Assembly (NCBI GenBank): GCA_030645735.1
Contig: JAUSNP010000004.1
Span: forward strand, 62,001 to 126,000
DNA: 64,000 nucleotides
DNA from: Candidatus Moraniibacteriota bacterium
Lineage (GTDB): Bacteria > Patescibacteria > Paceibacteria > Moranbacterales > UBA2206
Direction: 5' to 3'
How positions within the stretch are numbered: the first letter of the stretch is position 1; each line of letters starts with the position of its first letter. The notes under the pieces are model-generated. The model did no database searches and was not told the origin of the DNA. It was given only the letters and a program-made list of their open reading frames with translations. Made by a program: the position numbers and the translations under genes. Positions 50,536-58,537 of this stretch are shown here, in pieces.

Positions 50536-50847
50536 ATGGGATTTATCAAAAAGATAGATATGGTAAGCTTTTTTCAAAAACTCGTAAACATTCTGGCTGG
50601 AACACCTGAGCAGGATGAAGTTAAAAAAATTATTCAGGAATTTGAATCTGGGTCATTCACTGCTCGAAATGAGTTTCTACCAAAAATAAATAAGCTCTTT
50701 AGAAACTATGACACCCTGAGTTTTTATCCTGATGACATCCTCGCATTTAAGAGTCCTGAGGAACTCTATGACACCCTTCGCAGAAAAGCTCAACTGTTCA
50801 AGCAAGTTCAGGCACTTGAAGATGAGTGGCAATCCCTCATTTCTTAA
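50536..50847 (+). CDS. Small orphan helical protein, 103 aa
   Basis: I do not recognise it. The sequence is mostly helical and acidic, with no Cys and no membrane segment; PDDILAFKSPEELYDTLRRK is the most ordered-looking part. A very strong ribosome site (AGGAGGTG at 50523-50530) precedes the ATG, unlike most genes here. It is the only plus-strand gene between minus-strand uvrA and uvrC and has its own terminator. Confidence 0.7.
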   Translation: MGFIKKIDMVSFFQKLVNILAGTPEQDEVKKIIQEFESGSFTARNEFLPKINKLFRNYDTLSFYPDDILAFKSPEELYDTLRRKAQLFKQVQALEDEWQSLIS

Positions 50848-50871
50848 ATGAACTAAATCACCCTTCTATCT

Positions 50872-50908
50872 AGGAGCTTTCCGCCACGCGGACAGCTCCT
50901 GTTTTTTA
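50872..50908 (+). terminator. Terminator of the 103-aa gene
   Basis: aggagct at 50872-50878 pairs with agctcct at 50894-50900; inside, tccgc pairs with gcgga. A T-run follows. Confidence 0.88.
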
Positions 50909-50920
50909 TATTTTTAAAAA

Positions 50921-50960
50921 TCAGTGGAATCATGTGCGCTCAGGTGCGAATCAGTGGTTC
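50921..50960. repeat. 40-bp interspersed repeat, copy 3
   Basis: tcagtggaatcatgtgcgct followed by caggtgcgaatcagtggttc. It overlaps the end of the second uvrA: the last residues (Asn-His) and the TGA stop lie within the repeat. Confidence 0.88.
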
Positions 50961-53893
50961 AGATATTCCCTCAAATATTTTGCTGTATAACTTTCTTTGT
51001 GATATTGCACAATTTCTTCTGGTGGGCCAGTCACAATCACGCGCCCGCCTTGATCGCCACCTTCTGGACCAAGATCAATGATCCAATCAGCCGTTTTGAT
51101 CACGTCCATGTTATGCTCAATCACAATCACCGTGTTGCCTGCATCCACCAAGCGATTCAAAACCACTAGCAATTTTTTGATGTCATCAAAATGAAGTCCT
51201 GTGGTCGGTTCATCCAGGATATACAAAGTGTCACCCGTGGCTCGGCGAGATAATTCTGTGGCCAATTTGATGCGTTGCGCTTCACCGCCTGACAAAGTTG
51301 TGGCGGCTTGTCCCAAATGGATATAGCCCAAGCCAACATCTTCCAACACCGCCAGCTTATCATAGATATCATGGAAACTTTCAAAAAAGTCTTTGGCTTC
51401 CGAAACGGTCATAGCCAAAACTTCGGCAATGTTTTTGTCCTTATATTTCACCTCAAGTGTTTCGCGATTGTACCGTTTGCTTTTGCACACATCACACGGC
51501 AAATAGACATCTGGCATAAATTGCATTTCAATCTTGATGTAGCCCTCGCCTTGGCAATTGTCACAACGTCCACCTTTCACATTGAAAGAGAATCGCCCAG
51601 GACCAAAACCCTTGCTCTTGGAACCGCGTGTGGAAGCGAACAATTCACGAATCGGTGTGAACAAACCGGTGTACGTCGCCGGATTGGAACGCGGGGTGCG
51701 ACCAATCGGCGACTGATCAATCATAATAATTTTGTTGATATGTTGCACACCCAAAATTTCTGAATGCTTGCCAGCTTTTTCCAAAGAATGCATCAACTTG
51801 TTGGACAATGATTTATACAAAATATCTTCTACCAAGGATGATTTGCCGGAACCCGACACCCCCGTCACCACCGTCAAAACTTTCAAAGGAAATTCCACTG
51901 TCACATTTTTCAAATTGTTTTCCCGCGCGCCCCGCACCACCAGCCATTTCTTGTTTTTCACATTGCGCCGCACCGCTGGCACTTCAATTTTCAATTCTCC
52001 ATTCAAATATTGCGCTGTCAAAGACTTCTTGTTTTTCATCACTTCCTCTGGCGTGCCTTGCGCCACAATTTCGCCACCCAAGCGACCGGCTCCTGGACCA
52101 ATATCCACCAAATAGTCAGCTTCACGCATCGTCTCTTCATCATGTTCGATCACAATCAAAGTGTTGCCGATGTCGCGTAACTGCAAAAGTGTTTGTAGCA
52201 ACTTAGTGTTGTCGCGCGCATGCAAACCAATCGATGGTTCATCTAGAATATACAAAACGCCCACCAATTGTGAACCGATTTGTGAAGCCAAGCGAATCCG
52301 TTGCGCTTCTCCACCCGCCAAAGTGGCGGCTGAGCGTGACAAAGTCAAATAGCCCAAACCAACATTTTCCAAAAATCCCAAACGCGCCTGAATTTCTTTC
52401 AAGATGCGTCCGGCAATCAATTCTTCCGTCTTGTTGATTTTCAAATCTTTGAAAAATTTCAGAGATTCCTCCACGCTCACATCTGACACGCCCGCAATAT
52501 TTCTCTCTCCCACAGTCACCAACAAAACTTCCGGTTTATAGCGTTTGCCTTTGCAAATTGAGCACGGATTTTGTGACATATATTTTTCGATATTGGCCCG
52601 CACTGCATCTGATTCAGTTTTGAAATAGCGGTCTTGCAAAAAGCCCACCACGCCCCGCCAGCTCATCGAAAAAGTCCAAGCTGTGCCAGTCTTGGCGCGA
52701 ATGCGAATGGCCACTTCTTCTGCTTCTTCTTCCGAAATCATGTCCGTGGCGTCTGACGCGCCATACAACAAGCAGTTCAGTTTGCGTTCTGGCAAATCGC
52801 GCAAACGCACATTGTCAGAAATATTGAAATGTTTGCACACTGACAACAGCACGCCGCCATAATAATTGTTTTTCTTGAAATTCCACGGCATGAGTCCGCC
52901 TTCAGCGATTGTCTTGCTCATGTCCGGCATCACCAACTCTGGATCGATTTCCTTCTTGGTGCCCAAGCCCTCACAAGCTGGACAGGCGCCATATGGCGAA
53001 TTGAATGAAAACAATCTTGGCTCCAATGTCGGAAACTCAATCTCATGCACCGGACATGCCAATTTCTGATTGAAAATGAATTCTTCTTTTTTGTTCCCCC
53101 TCGCCCTTTGGGAGAGGGCCGGGGTGAGGGCTCTAACTCTCACCAATCCTTCCGCCAACTTCAACGCTCTCTCTACATCTTCAAAAATCCGTGACAAATT
53201 TTCATCTTGAATTTTCACCACATCAACTACAATATCAATACTATGTTTTTTGTATCTTTCCAATTTGATATCCATCGTGCTGGCCAATTCGATTTTTTTC
53301 TCATTCACATAGGCCACTGAGAAACCACGCTTAAACATCTCTTCTAGCAACGAGGAATATTCACCCTTTCTTTGACGCACCACTGGTGCGATGATTTCGA
53401 TTTCTTGTCCTTCGCCCCCGCCTCGCGTCGACGAGTGGTCGTCTCCACGAGTCGAGGCGGGAATCCCAATGATCCGATCGACAATTTCATCCGTTGAAAG
53501 TTTGGTGATTTCTCGTCCGCATTCAGGACAATGCGGAACGCCGATTTTGGCAAACAGCAAACGCAGATAGTCATGGATTTCCGTGACCGTTCCCACTGTT
53601 GAACGTGGATTCTGCGAAGAAGCTTTTTGGGAGATAGAAATGGCTGGTGACAGCCCTTCGATATAGTCCACATCTGGCTTGTCCATCTGCCCCAAAAACT
53701 GCCGCGCATAACTCGACAAACTTTCCAAATATCTTCGTTGCCCTTCGGCAAAAATTGTATCAAAAGCTAAGGTCGATTTGCCCGACCCTGAAATACCTGT
53801 AAAAACAATGAATTTGTCACGTGGAAGCTCCAAATCAATGTTTTTCAGGTTATGTTCCCTTGCCCCTTTGATGATTATTTTATCCATATTCAA
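50951..53893 (-). CDS. uvrA: UvrA excinuclease subunit, paralogue 2
   Basis: Both ABC modules are complete (Walker A GISGSGKS at 33-40 and GVSGSGKS; signatures LAGGEAQRIRLA and LSGGEAQRIKLA) and zinc cysteines are present (HCPECG, CDNCQG/CDVCKS). It is closer to typical UvrA than the paralogue at 46089. Two inserts are visible: about 145-164 (AS TRGDDHSSTRGGGEG region) and about 253-267 (ALTPALSQRARG), the latter a peptide well known from REP-like DNA elements inserted in coding sequences. The C-terminal two residues come from the 40-bp repeat. Confidence 0.95.
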   Translation of the reverse strand: MNMDKIIIKGAREHNLKNIDLELPRDKFIVFTGISGSGKSTLAFDTIFAEGQRRYLESLSSYARQFLGQMDKPDVDYIEGLSPAISISQKASSQNPRSTVGTVTEIHDYLRLLFAKIGVPHCPECGREITKLSTDEIVDRIIGIPASTRGDDHSSTRGGGEGQEIEIIAPVVRQRKGEYSSLLEEMFKRGFSVAYVNEKKIELASTMDIKLERYKKHSIDIVVDVVKIQDENLSRIFEDVERALKLAEGLVRVRALTPALSQRARGNKKEEFIFNQKLACPVHEIEFPTLEPRLFSFNSPYGACPACEGLGTKKEIDPELVMPDMSKTIAEGGLMPWNFKKNNYYGGVLLSVCKHFNISDNVRLRDLPERKLNCLLYGASDATDMISEEEAEEVAIRIRAKTGTAWTFSMSWRGVVGFLQDRYFKTESDAVRANIEKYMSQNPCSICKGKRYKPEVLLVTVGERNIAGVSDVSVEESLKFFKDLKINKTEELIAGRILKEIQARLGFLENVGLGYLTLSRSAATLAGGEAQRIRLASQIGSQLVGVLYILDEPSIGLHARDNTKLLQTLLQLRDIGNTLIVIEHDEETMREADYLVDIGPGAGRLGGEIVAQGTPEEVMKNKKSLTAQYLNGELKIEVPAVRRNVKNKKWLVVRGARENNLKNVTVEFPLKVLTVVTGVSGSGKSSLVEDILYKSLSNKLMHSLEKAGKHSEILGVQHINKIIMIDQSPIGRTPRSNPATYTGLFTPIRELFASTRGSKSKGFGPGRFSFNVKGGRCDNCQGEGYIKIEMQFMPDVYLPCDVCKSKRYNRETLEVKYKDKNIAEVLAMTVSEAKDFFESFHDIYDKLAVLEDVGLGYIHLGQAATTLSGGEAQRIKLATELSRRATGDTLYILDEPTTGLHFDDIKKLLVVLNRLVDAGNTVIVIEHNMDVIKTADWIIDLGPEGGDQGGRVIVTGPPEEIVQYHKESYTAKYLREYLNH
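53094..53137. repeat. CCCTCGCCCTTTGGGAGAGGG element inside uvrA
   Basis: ccctcgccctttgggagagg followed by gccggggtgaggg, a REP-like inverted repeat in frame with uvrA. Encodes ALTPALSQRARG. Confidence 0.85.
53417..53461. repeat. CCCGCCTCG inverted repeat inside uvrA
   Basis: cccgcctcg at 53417-53425 pairs with cgaggcggg at 53453-53461; the centre also has gtcgacgagtggtcgtctccacga. In frame; gives the Ser/Thr/Arg/Gly-rich insert near residue 145-164. Confidence 0.8.
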
Positions 53894-53975
53894 TGTTCTT
53901 AGTACGACTGATTATACTACGAAATAACATAAAAATCAATCAAATAAAAACCGCTATTTTCTAGCAGTTTTTCAT

Positions 53976-54052
53976 ATTGTCATTCCCGTGGAAACGGGAA
54001 TCTAGTATCCAAGCTCTGTGACTAGATTCCCGATCAGGTCGGGAATGACAAT
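53976..54052. repeat. 77-bp multi-stem palindromic repeat
   Basis: Outer arms attgtcattcccg and cgggaatgacaat (13 bp, perfect) enclose cccgt/acggg, gggaatctagt/actagattccc (11 bp, perfect) and cccga/tcggg hairpins. The layout would fold into a branched, cloverleaf-like shape, but there are no tRNA motifs. It lies 2 bp after the 62-aa gene. Confidence 0.8.
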
Positions 54053-54054
54053 AC

Positions 54055-54243
54055 TTAATCTATACTGTTCTTAGCATGAATATAGATAAATAGAATAAAC
54101 AAAGAAATCACACCCACAATCGCCAATGTACCAAAGGCATTTTCAGAATCCAATTTACCCGCCAGCCATTCCATATACAGCGGGTAATATTTTTGAGCTA
54201 ATTGCTCAATCTGAGTAGGTAAATTTTTTATAATTTCAATCAT
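54055..54243 (-). CDS. Small single-helix membrane protein
   Basis: The frame is open to 54261, but the ATG at 54243 (MIEIIKNLPTQIEQL) gives a cleaner 62-aa protein with one membrane helix near the C-terminus (about 38-56). No family recognised. It follows the thioredoxin-fold gene (54319) with a terminator between them. Confidence 0.6.
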   Translation of the reverse strand: MIEIIKNLPTQIEQLAQKYYPLYMEWLAGKLDSENAFGTLAIVGVISLFILFIYIHAKNSID

Positions 54244-54262
54244 ATTGACATTATAGCACAAT

Positions 54263-54297
54263 AAAAAAACTGCCTTAGTTAATAAAGCAGTTTTTTT
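54263..54297. terminator. Terminator of the thioredoxin-fold gene
   Basis: aaaaaaactgc at 54263-54273 pairs perfectly with gcagttttttt at 54287-54297. Confidence 0.9.
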
Positions 54298-54318
54298 ATT
54301 ATGCTAGATATCTATTTT

Positions 54319-55383
54319 TTAGTTCCCACAACTAGCTGCGCTAGCTGAGGCTGAGGCTGTACCTTCGCCAAAGCCTGCTGCCGGAGCAGTGGCTGACAAT
54401 TTAGCAGTCTCACATTCTTTGGGTGCATTGTTGAAAGCACCGCAGATAGCTTTCAATATACTAGCTGAATCTCGTCCAGATTGCGCAGTCACACCATTCA
54501 CAACTAGTGTTGGTGATCCTTGCACGCCATATTTCACATTATCTGCTTTATCTACGCCGAATGGAGGGAATTGTCCATTACTCCATTTGCTCTTGTCAGC
54601 AGCGTCGGCCTTCACATTAAATTGTGTATCAGCTTGTGCCACACAAGATTTGATAGCTCCAGCAGAAACTCCAGCTGAAGTCATACATGCGTCCGATGTA
54701 CCTTCACCCTTCTTTAGAAAACAAGTTAGATAAGCTGACAATCGAGCAGGTTGATTTTTTTGAATACAATATTGTCGCAAATTTTCATCGATTTCTTTGT
54801 CACCATGCATAGCATAATCTACAAATTTCAACTTGTAATCAATTTTGCTTCCCAAAGCAGCTACTACTGGCAAAATTCCTTTTTCCATTTGTGTTCCATA
54901 TGGACAATAGCTCATCACAAAAAGTTCTACGCTTGGTTTGTCATTTTTTGGAATTTCCACAGCTTCTGCTGGCGTTTGTGCATCGGCAGTTTTGTCAGCG
55001 ACTTCAGTTTCCATGGCTTGTGGAAAAAACTTTTTACCATCACGCGTCATATAAGTTGGAATCTCTTGTTCGCCAACTTTGATAGTGATTTTATATAAAT
55101 CATTTTCTTCCACCGCGTCAGTTACCGTTGCTTGATTGTCCGGTGACAACAAGGTGCTGTTCACAAATTCCAAAACCTTAGTTTTGGCGCCTTCCAAGCC
55201 GATGTCAGCCTTTTTAGTTTTATAAAAATACCCACCCACTGCCAACAAAATCACCAACAAAACTACGCCGGCAACAATATGTTTTTTCTTATCACTACAA
55301 TCACAATTGCATTTGAAGAACTTTTTTGCAGCCGATTCCGTCACCGGTGCCACCACAGATTCTTCTGTTTTTATTTCGTCCAT
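54319..55383 (-). CDS. Membrane-anchored thioredoxin-fold protein
   Basis: A cytoplasmic Cys-rich start (FKCNCDCSDKKKH) precedes one membrane helix (about 34-50), so the C-terminal domain is outside. The thioredoxin fold starts at VELFVMSYCPYGTQMEKGIL; the active-site motif is CPYG, with a single Cys, as in GILT-like proteins. VQGSPTLVVNG is the cis-Pro loop. Several other Cys lie in the helical insert (QYCIQK, LTCFLK, DACMTS, KSCVAQ, CGAF, ECETA). Oxidoreductase or disulfide-handling role outside the cell is likely; the exact reaction is open. Confidence 0.82.
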   Translation of the reverse strand: MDEIKTEESVVAPVTESAAKKFFKCNCDCSDKKKHIVAGVVLLVILLAVGGYFYKTKKADIGLEGAKTKVLEFVNSTLLSPDNQATVTDAVEENDLYKITIKVGEQEIPTYMTRDGKKFFPQAMETEVADKTADAQTPAEAVEIPKNDKPSVELFVMSYCPYGTQMEKGILPVVAALGSKIDYKLKFVDYAMHGDKEIDENLRQYCIQKNQPARLSAYLTCFLKKGEGTSDACMTSAGVSAGAIKSCVAQADTQFNVKADAADKSKWSNGQFPPFGVDKADNVKYGVQGSPTLVVNGVTAQSGRDSASILKAICGAFNNAPKECETAKLSATAPAAGFGEGTASASASAASCGN

Positions 55384-55463
55384 TATTTTTTATCCAACCT
55401 GATTTCAACTAACTGAACTCAGATCAAATTTTTACTTTAGTTACTTACCTATTATACAGGCCA

Positions 55464-55492
55464 TTGACTTTTCCGTCAAAATACGCTACTAT
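55464..55492 (+). promoter_or_regulatory. Promoter of the 249-aa orphan gene
   Basis: TTGACT at 55464-55469 and TACTAT at 55487-55492 with a 17-bp spacer. Confidence 0.7.
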
Positions 55493-55548
55493 TCAGCGTT
55501 AGGATAGAACATTTACAATAACCTCAAAAAAAAATATAAGGAGCTTCA

Positions 55549-56298
55549 ATGCACAAAGGAAAGAGGGATTTCGAAAAAGATGTACAGGAATTTAGGGATC
55601 ACATACAGAAACTTCTTAGAACTCACAAATTATCGAAGATCTATTCGTTTGTAGTTGGAATCATTGATCCAGAAAATTTTCTAGTGGAAATTTCAATCCC
55701 CACAGAAATCCTGCGCTTTCTCGAAAAAAGAACTGATATATCTTTTGCAGAGAGTCAATTGCAAGCTATCGGAGAAAAACAAAATGCTTTTCATAAGACA
55801 GAAGGCAAGGTTTTTCTGCTGAAAGTTGCCGATGGTAAGATTATCGTGCAAGGCAATTTCGGCCTGCCTTGCCTATCCTATGCATTGGCTGACTTCTTCA
55901 GTAAGCGCAAGGACTTTGTGCGTTCGATGCACATAGAACTAGAGGAGATGCTTCGAGAAAAAATGCCGCTTCTCTTATCTAAAAAAAGAACTTTGAGCAC
56001 CAGCTGTCAAAAAGGCGGGACTTGCAAAGTAATTATCCGCCTCAATCCAATCGTTATGAGCTTGGATGGGCACTCGCAGCACAACTTAACCGAAAAGTCT
56101 GAACGCATCTGTAATGTCTTCCAGTATCCCATTGAATCTCATTTAAAAATAGATTCTGGAAATGGCGTCTATGTTGGTAAACTAACAATTGTTTCGACAA
56201 TCACTGTGACCGGAAAAAATCCGGCAGAAATAGTTTCCAAAATTCATGATGAGCTATACAAGAGGCCAGACTTCAAATATCTGACCACTAAAATTTAA
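55549..56298 (+). CDS. Orphan protein of unknown function, 249 aa
   Basis: I do not recognise it. It is a soluble alpha/beta protein; two halves each contain a beta strand pair ending in a helix (SYALADFFSKRKDFVRSMHI; EIVSKIHDELYKRPDFKY). Two Cys (CQKGGTC) lie in the middle. It has its own promoter, a strong ribosome site (AAGGAG, 6 nt before ATG) and a terminator. Like the gene at 50536 it is a solitary plus-strand gene in a minus-strand repair block. Confidence 0.7.
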   Translation: MHKGKRDFEKDVQEFRDHIQKLLRTHKLSKIYSFVVGIIDPENFLVEISIPTEILRFLEKRTDISFAESQLQAIGEKQNAFHKTEGKVFLLKVADGKIIVQGNFGLPCLSYALADFFSKRKDFVRSMHIELEEMLREKMPLLLSKKRTLSTSCQKGGTCKVIIRLNPIVMSLDGHSQHNLTEKSERICNVFQYPIESHLKIDSGNGVYVGKLTIVSTITVTGKNPAEIVSKIHDELYKRPDFKYLTTKI

Positions 56299-56330
56299 CC
56301 GAGGAGGTTTTATTAAAACAACCCCAACAA

Positions 56331-56367
56331 AAAAAGCATCAACCGCCGCGACGGTTTGGTGCTTTTT
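56331..56367. terminator. Bidirectional terminator
   Basis: aaaaagcatcaaccg pairs with cggtttggtgcttttt with a few wobble pairs; it separates convergent orphan and uvrB genes. Confidence 0.82.
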
Positions 56368-56386
56368 ATATTTTTCAAATATTTTT

Positions 56387-58345
56387 TTATTTCAACTGCA
56401 ACTTTCGCAACTGCAAAATCTCATCGCGAATGATGGCTGCTTTTTCAAATTGCAAGGCTTTGGAAGCTGCTTTCATTTCTTTTTCTTTTTGCCGGATATA
56501 ACCCTGCACATCTTCCAAGGATTCCAACTCGGAGAAATCACGCGTGAATTCTGGCTTGATTTCATGATCCACAATTGATTCAATGTTTTTCTTGATGGTT
56601 TGTGGTGTGATGTGATGTTTTTTGTTATACGCTGTTTGCACTGCGCGTCGGCGATTGGTTTCATCAATCGCCCGCTTCATGGAACCGGTGATTTTGTCCG
56701 CATACAAAATGACGCGTCCGGAAACATTGCGCGCTGCCCGCCCAATAGTTTGAATCAATGATGTTTCACTGCGCAAGAAGCCTTCTTTGTCAGCATCCAA
56801 AATTGCCACCAAGGAAACTTCTGGCAAATCCAAGCCTTCACGCAAAAGATTGACACCCACCAAAACATCAAATTCTCCGCGTCGCAAATTTTCCAAAATC
56901 CGAATGCGATCCAGCGTGTCCACATCAGAATGCAGATATTCCGTCTTGATGCTATTTTCTTTCAAAAATTCTGACAAATCTTCCGCCATCTTTTTCGTCA
57001 GCGTGGTAATCAAAACTCGCTCCTGCTTGGCCACCACTTTTTCAATCTCCGGCAAAATGTCTTTGACTTGACCCTTAGCTGGCTTGATTACAATTTCTGG
57101 ATCAATGAGACCGGTGGGTCGAATAATTTGTTCCAACACCTGCGCTGAATTTTTCTTTTCATATTCCGCTGGTGTAGCCGAAGTAAAAATCATCTGATTG
57201 ATTTTCTTTTCAAATTCAACAAACTTCAAGGGTCGATTATCATAAGCGCTCGGCAAGCGAAAACCATTTTCCACCAAAGCCGTCTTGCGCGAAAAATCAC
57301 CATTGAACATCCCGCCAATTTGGGGAATGGTCACATGTGATTCATCCACCACCATCAAAAAGTCCTTCGGAAAATAGTCGATCAAAGTGTCTGGCGCCTC
57401 ACCAGCATTTCTGCCAGTCAAATAGCGGGAATAATTTTCAATCCCGTTGCAATAGCCAATTTCACGCATCATCTCAATGTCTTGGCGTGTGCGACGACTC
57501 AATCTTTCGGCTTCCAAAAGTTTGCCGGCCTTTTTCAAGAGTGCCACTTGTTTTTCCAAATCCTTTTCAATCGAGCTTTGCGCTTCTTGCATGATTGGTT
57601 CCGGCACCACAAAATGCTTGGCCGGGAAAATCATCACTTGTTCCAACTTGCCCAACTCGCTACCTGTCAAAAAATCATATTCAAAAATCTTTTTCACTTT
57701 GGAATCGTGCAATTCAATGCGCGTCACAATCTCGCGTGCCGGCGACATGATCTCCACCGTCTCACCCGTCATGCGAAACTTGGAACGCCCCAACATATCG
57801 GTGCGCAGATATTGCATCTCGATCAACTCACGAGAAATTTCATCACGTGAAATTTTTTGTCCCACTTTGATTTCCATCGCGATGTCGCGATAATATTCTG
57901 GTGAACCCAAGCCATAAATACACGACACTGAGGCCACAATAATCACGTCCGTGCGTGACAACAAGGCCGCCGTGGATGCATGGCGCAATCGATCAATCTC
58001 TTCGTTGATTTGCGATTCCTTTTCAATATAGGTGTCACTGGATGCGATATAAGCTTCCGGCTGATAATAGTCATAATAAGACACGAAATATTCCACCGCG
58101 TTTTTCGGAAAAAAAGTGCGAAACTCTTGCGCCAATTGGGCGGCCAAAGTTTTGTTGGGTGCAATGACTAAGGTCGGCTTTTGCACCTGCTCAATCACGT
58201 TGGCAATCGTGAAAGTCTTGCCCGAGCCAGTCACACCCAAAAGCGTCTGAAATTTCTGCCCAGCTTTGAGACCTTTGACCAATCCCGCAATCGCCTGAGG
58301 TTGGTCGCCAGATGGCACATATTTTGAGTTAATCTTGAATTTCAT
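56387..58345 (-). CDS. uvrB: UvrB excinuclease subunit
   Basis: UvrB verifies damage and is loaded by UvrA. Walker A is GVTGSGKT (about residue 39-46), the damage-probing beta hairpin contains YFVSYYDYYQPEAYI, helicase motif VI is QTIGRAARN, and the C-terminal UVR motif (KAASKALQFEKAAIIRDEI) ends the protein. Length 652 is normal. No repeat inserts are seen, unlike uvrC and the second uvrA. Confidence 0.97.
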   Translation of the reverse strand: MKFKINSKYVPSGDQPQAIAGLVKGLKAGQKFQTLLGVTGSGKTFTIANVIEQVQKPTLVIAPNKTLAAQLAQEFRTFFPKNAVEYFVSYYDYYQPEAYIASSDTYIEKESQINEEIDRLRHASTAALLSRTDVIIVASVSCIYGLGSPEYYRDIAMEIKVGQKISRDEISRELIEMQYLRTDMLGRSKFRMTGETVEIMSPAREIVTRIELHDSKVKKIFEYDFLTGSELGKLEQVMIFPAKHFVVPEPIMQEAQSSIEKDLEKQVALLKKAGKLLEAERLSRRTRQDIEMMREIGYCNGIENYSRYLTGRNAGEAPDTLIDYFPKDFLMVVDESHVTIPQIGGMFNGDFSRKTALVENGFRLPSAYDNRPLKFVEFEKKINQMIFTSATPAEYEKKNSAQVLEQIIRPTGLIDPEIVIKPAKGQVKDILPEIEKVVAKQERVLITTLTKKMAEDLSEFLKENSIKTEYLHSDVDTLDRIRILENLRRGEFDVLVGVNLLREGLDLPEVSLVAILDADKEGFLRSETSLIQTIGRAARNVSGRVILYADKITGSMKRAIDETNRRRAVQTAYNKKHHITPQTIKKNIESIVDHEIKPEFTRDFSELESLEDVQGYIRQKEKEMKAASKALQFEKAAIIRDEILQLRKLQLK

Positions 58346-58358
58346 ATCGTTATGTTTG

Positions 58359-58367
58359 TGCTATAAT
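58359..58367 (+). promoter_or_regulatory. Extended -10 promoter of the small basic gene
   Basis: TGCTATAAT at 58359-58367; the ATG follows after 9 nt, so the leader would be only a few nucleotides. Confidence 0.55.
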
Positions 58368-58376
58368 TAAACCACA

Positions 58377-58487
58377 ATGGAAAAGAAAGTGAAAGCGACA
58401 AAAAGGGAAAGTAAAAAGAAGCTGAAAATGAAAGTTTCCGGCAAGAGTGTTTTTAAATTGAAAGACATTATTATTAAAAAAGCTTAA
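58377..58487 (+). CDS. Very small basic protein, 36 aa
   Basis: MEKKVKATKRESKKKLKMKV continues with SGKSVFKLKDIIIKKA to TAA at 58485. Fourteen Lys/Arg-rich positions make it highly basic. A good extended -10 box lies just before it. It is divergent from uvrB. A nucleic-acid-binding peptide is a possibility, no more. Confidence 0.45.
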   Translation: MEKKVKATKRESKKKLKMKVSGKSVFKLKDIIIKKA

Positions 58488-58537
58488 CAAATTGAATTGA
58501 CCAAATCAATCCATTGTGATAAGCTACTATAAGTTTT

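Noticed and set aside
56299..56330. AGGAGGTTTTATT ribosome-site-like sequence after the 249-aa gene
   Set aside because: There is no ATG, GTG or TTG with a usable frame behind it and a terminator follows at once.
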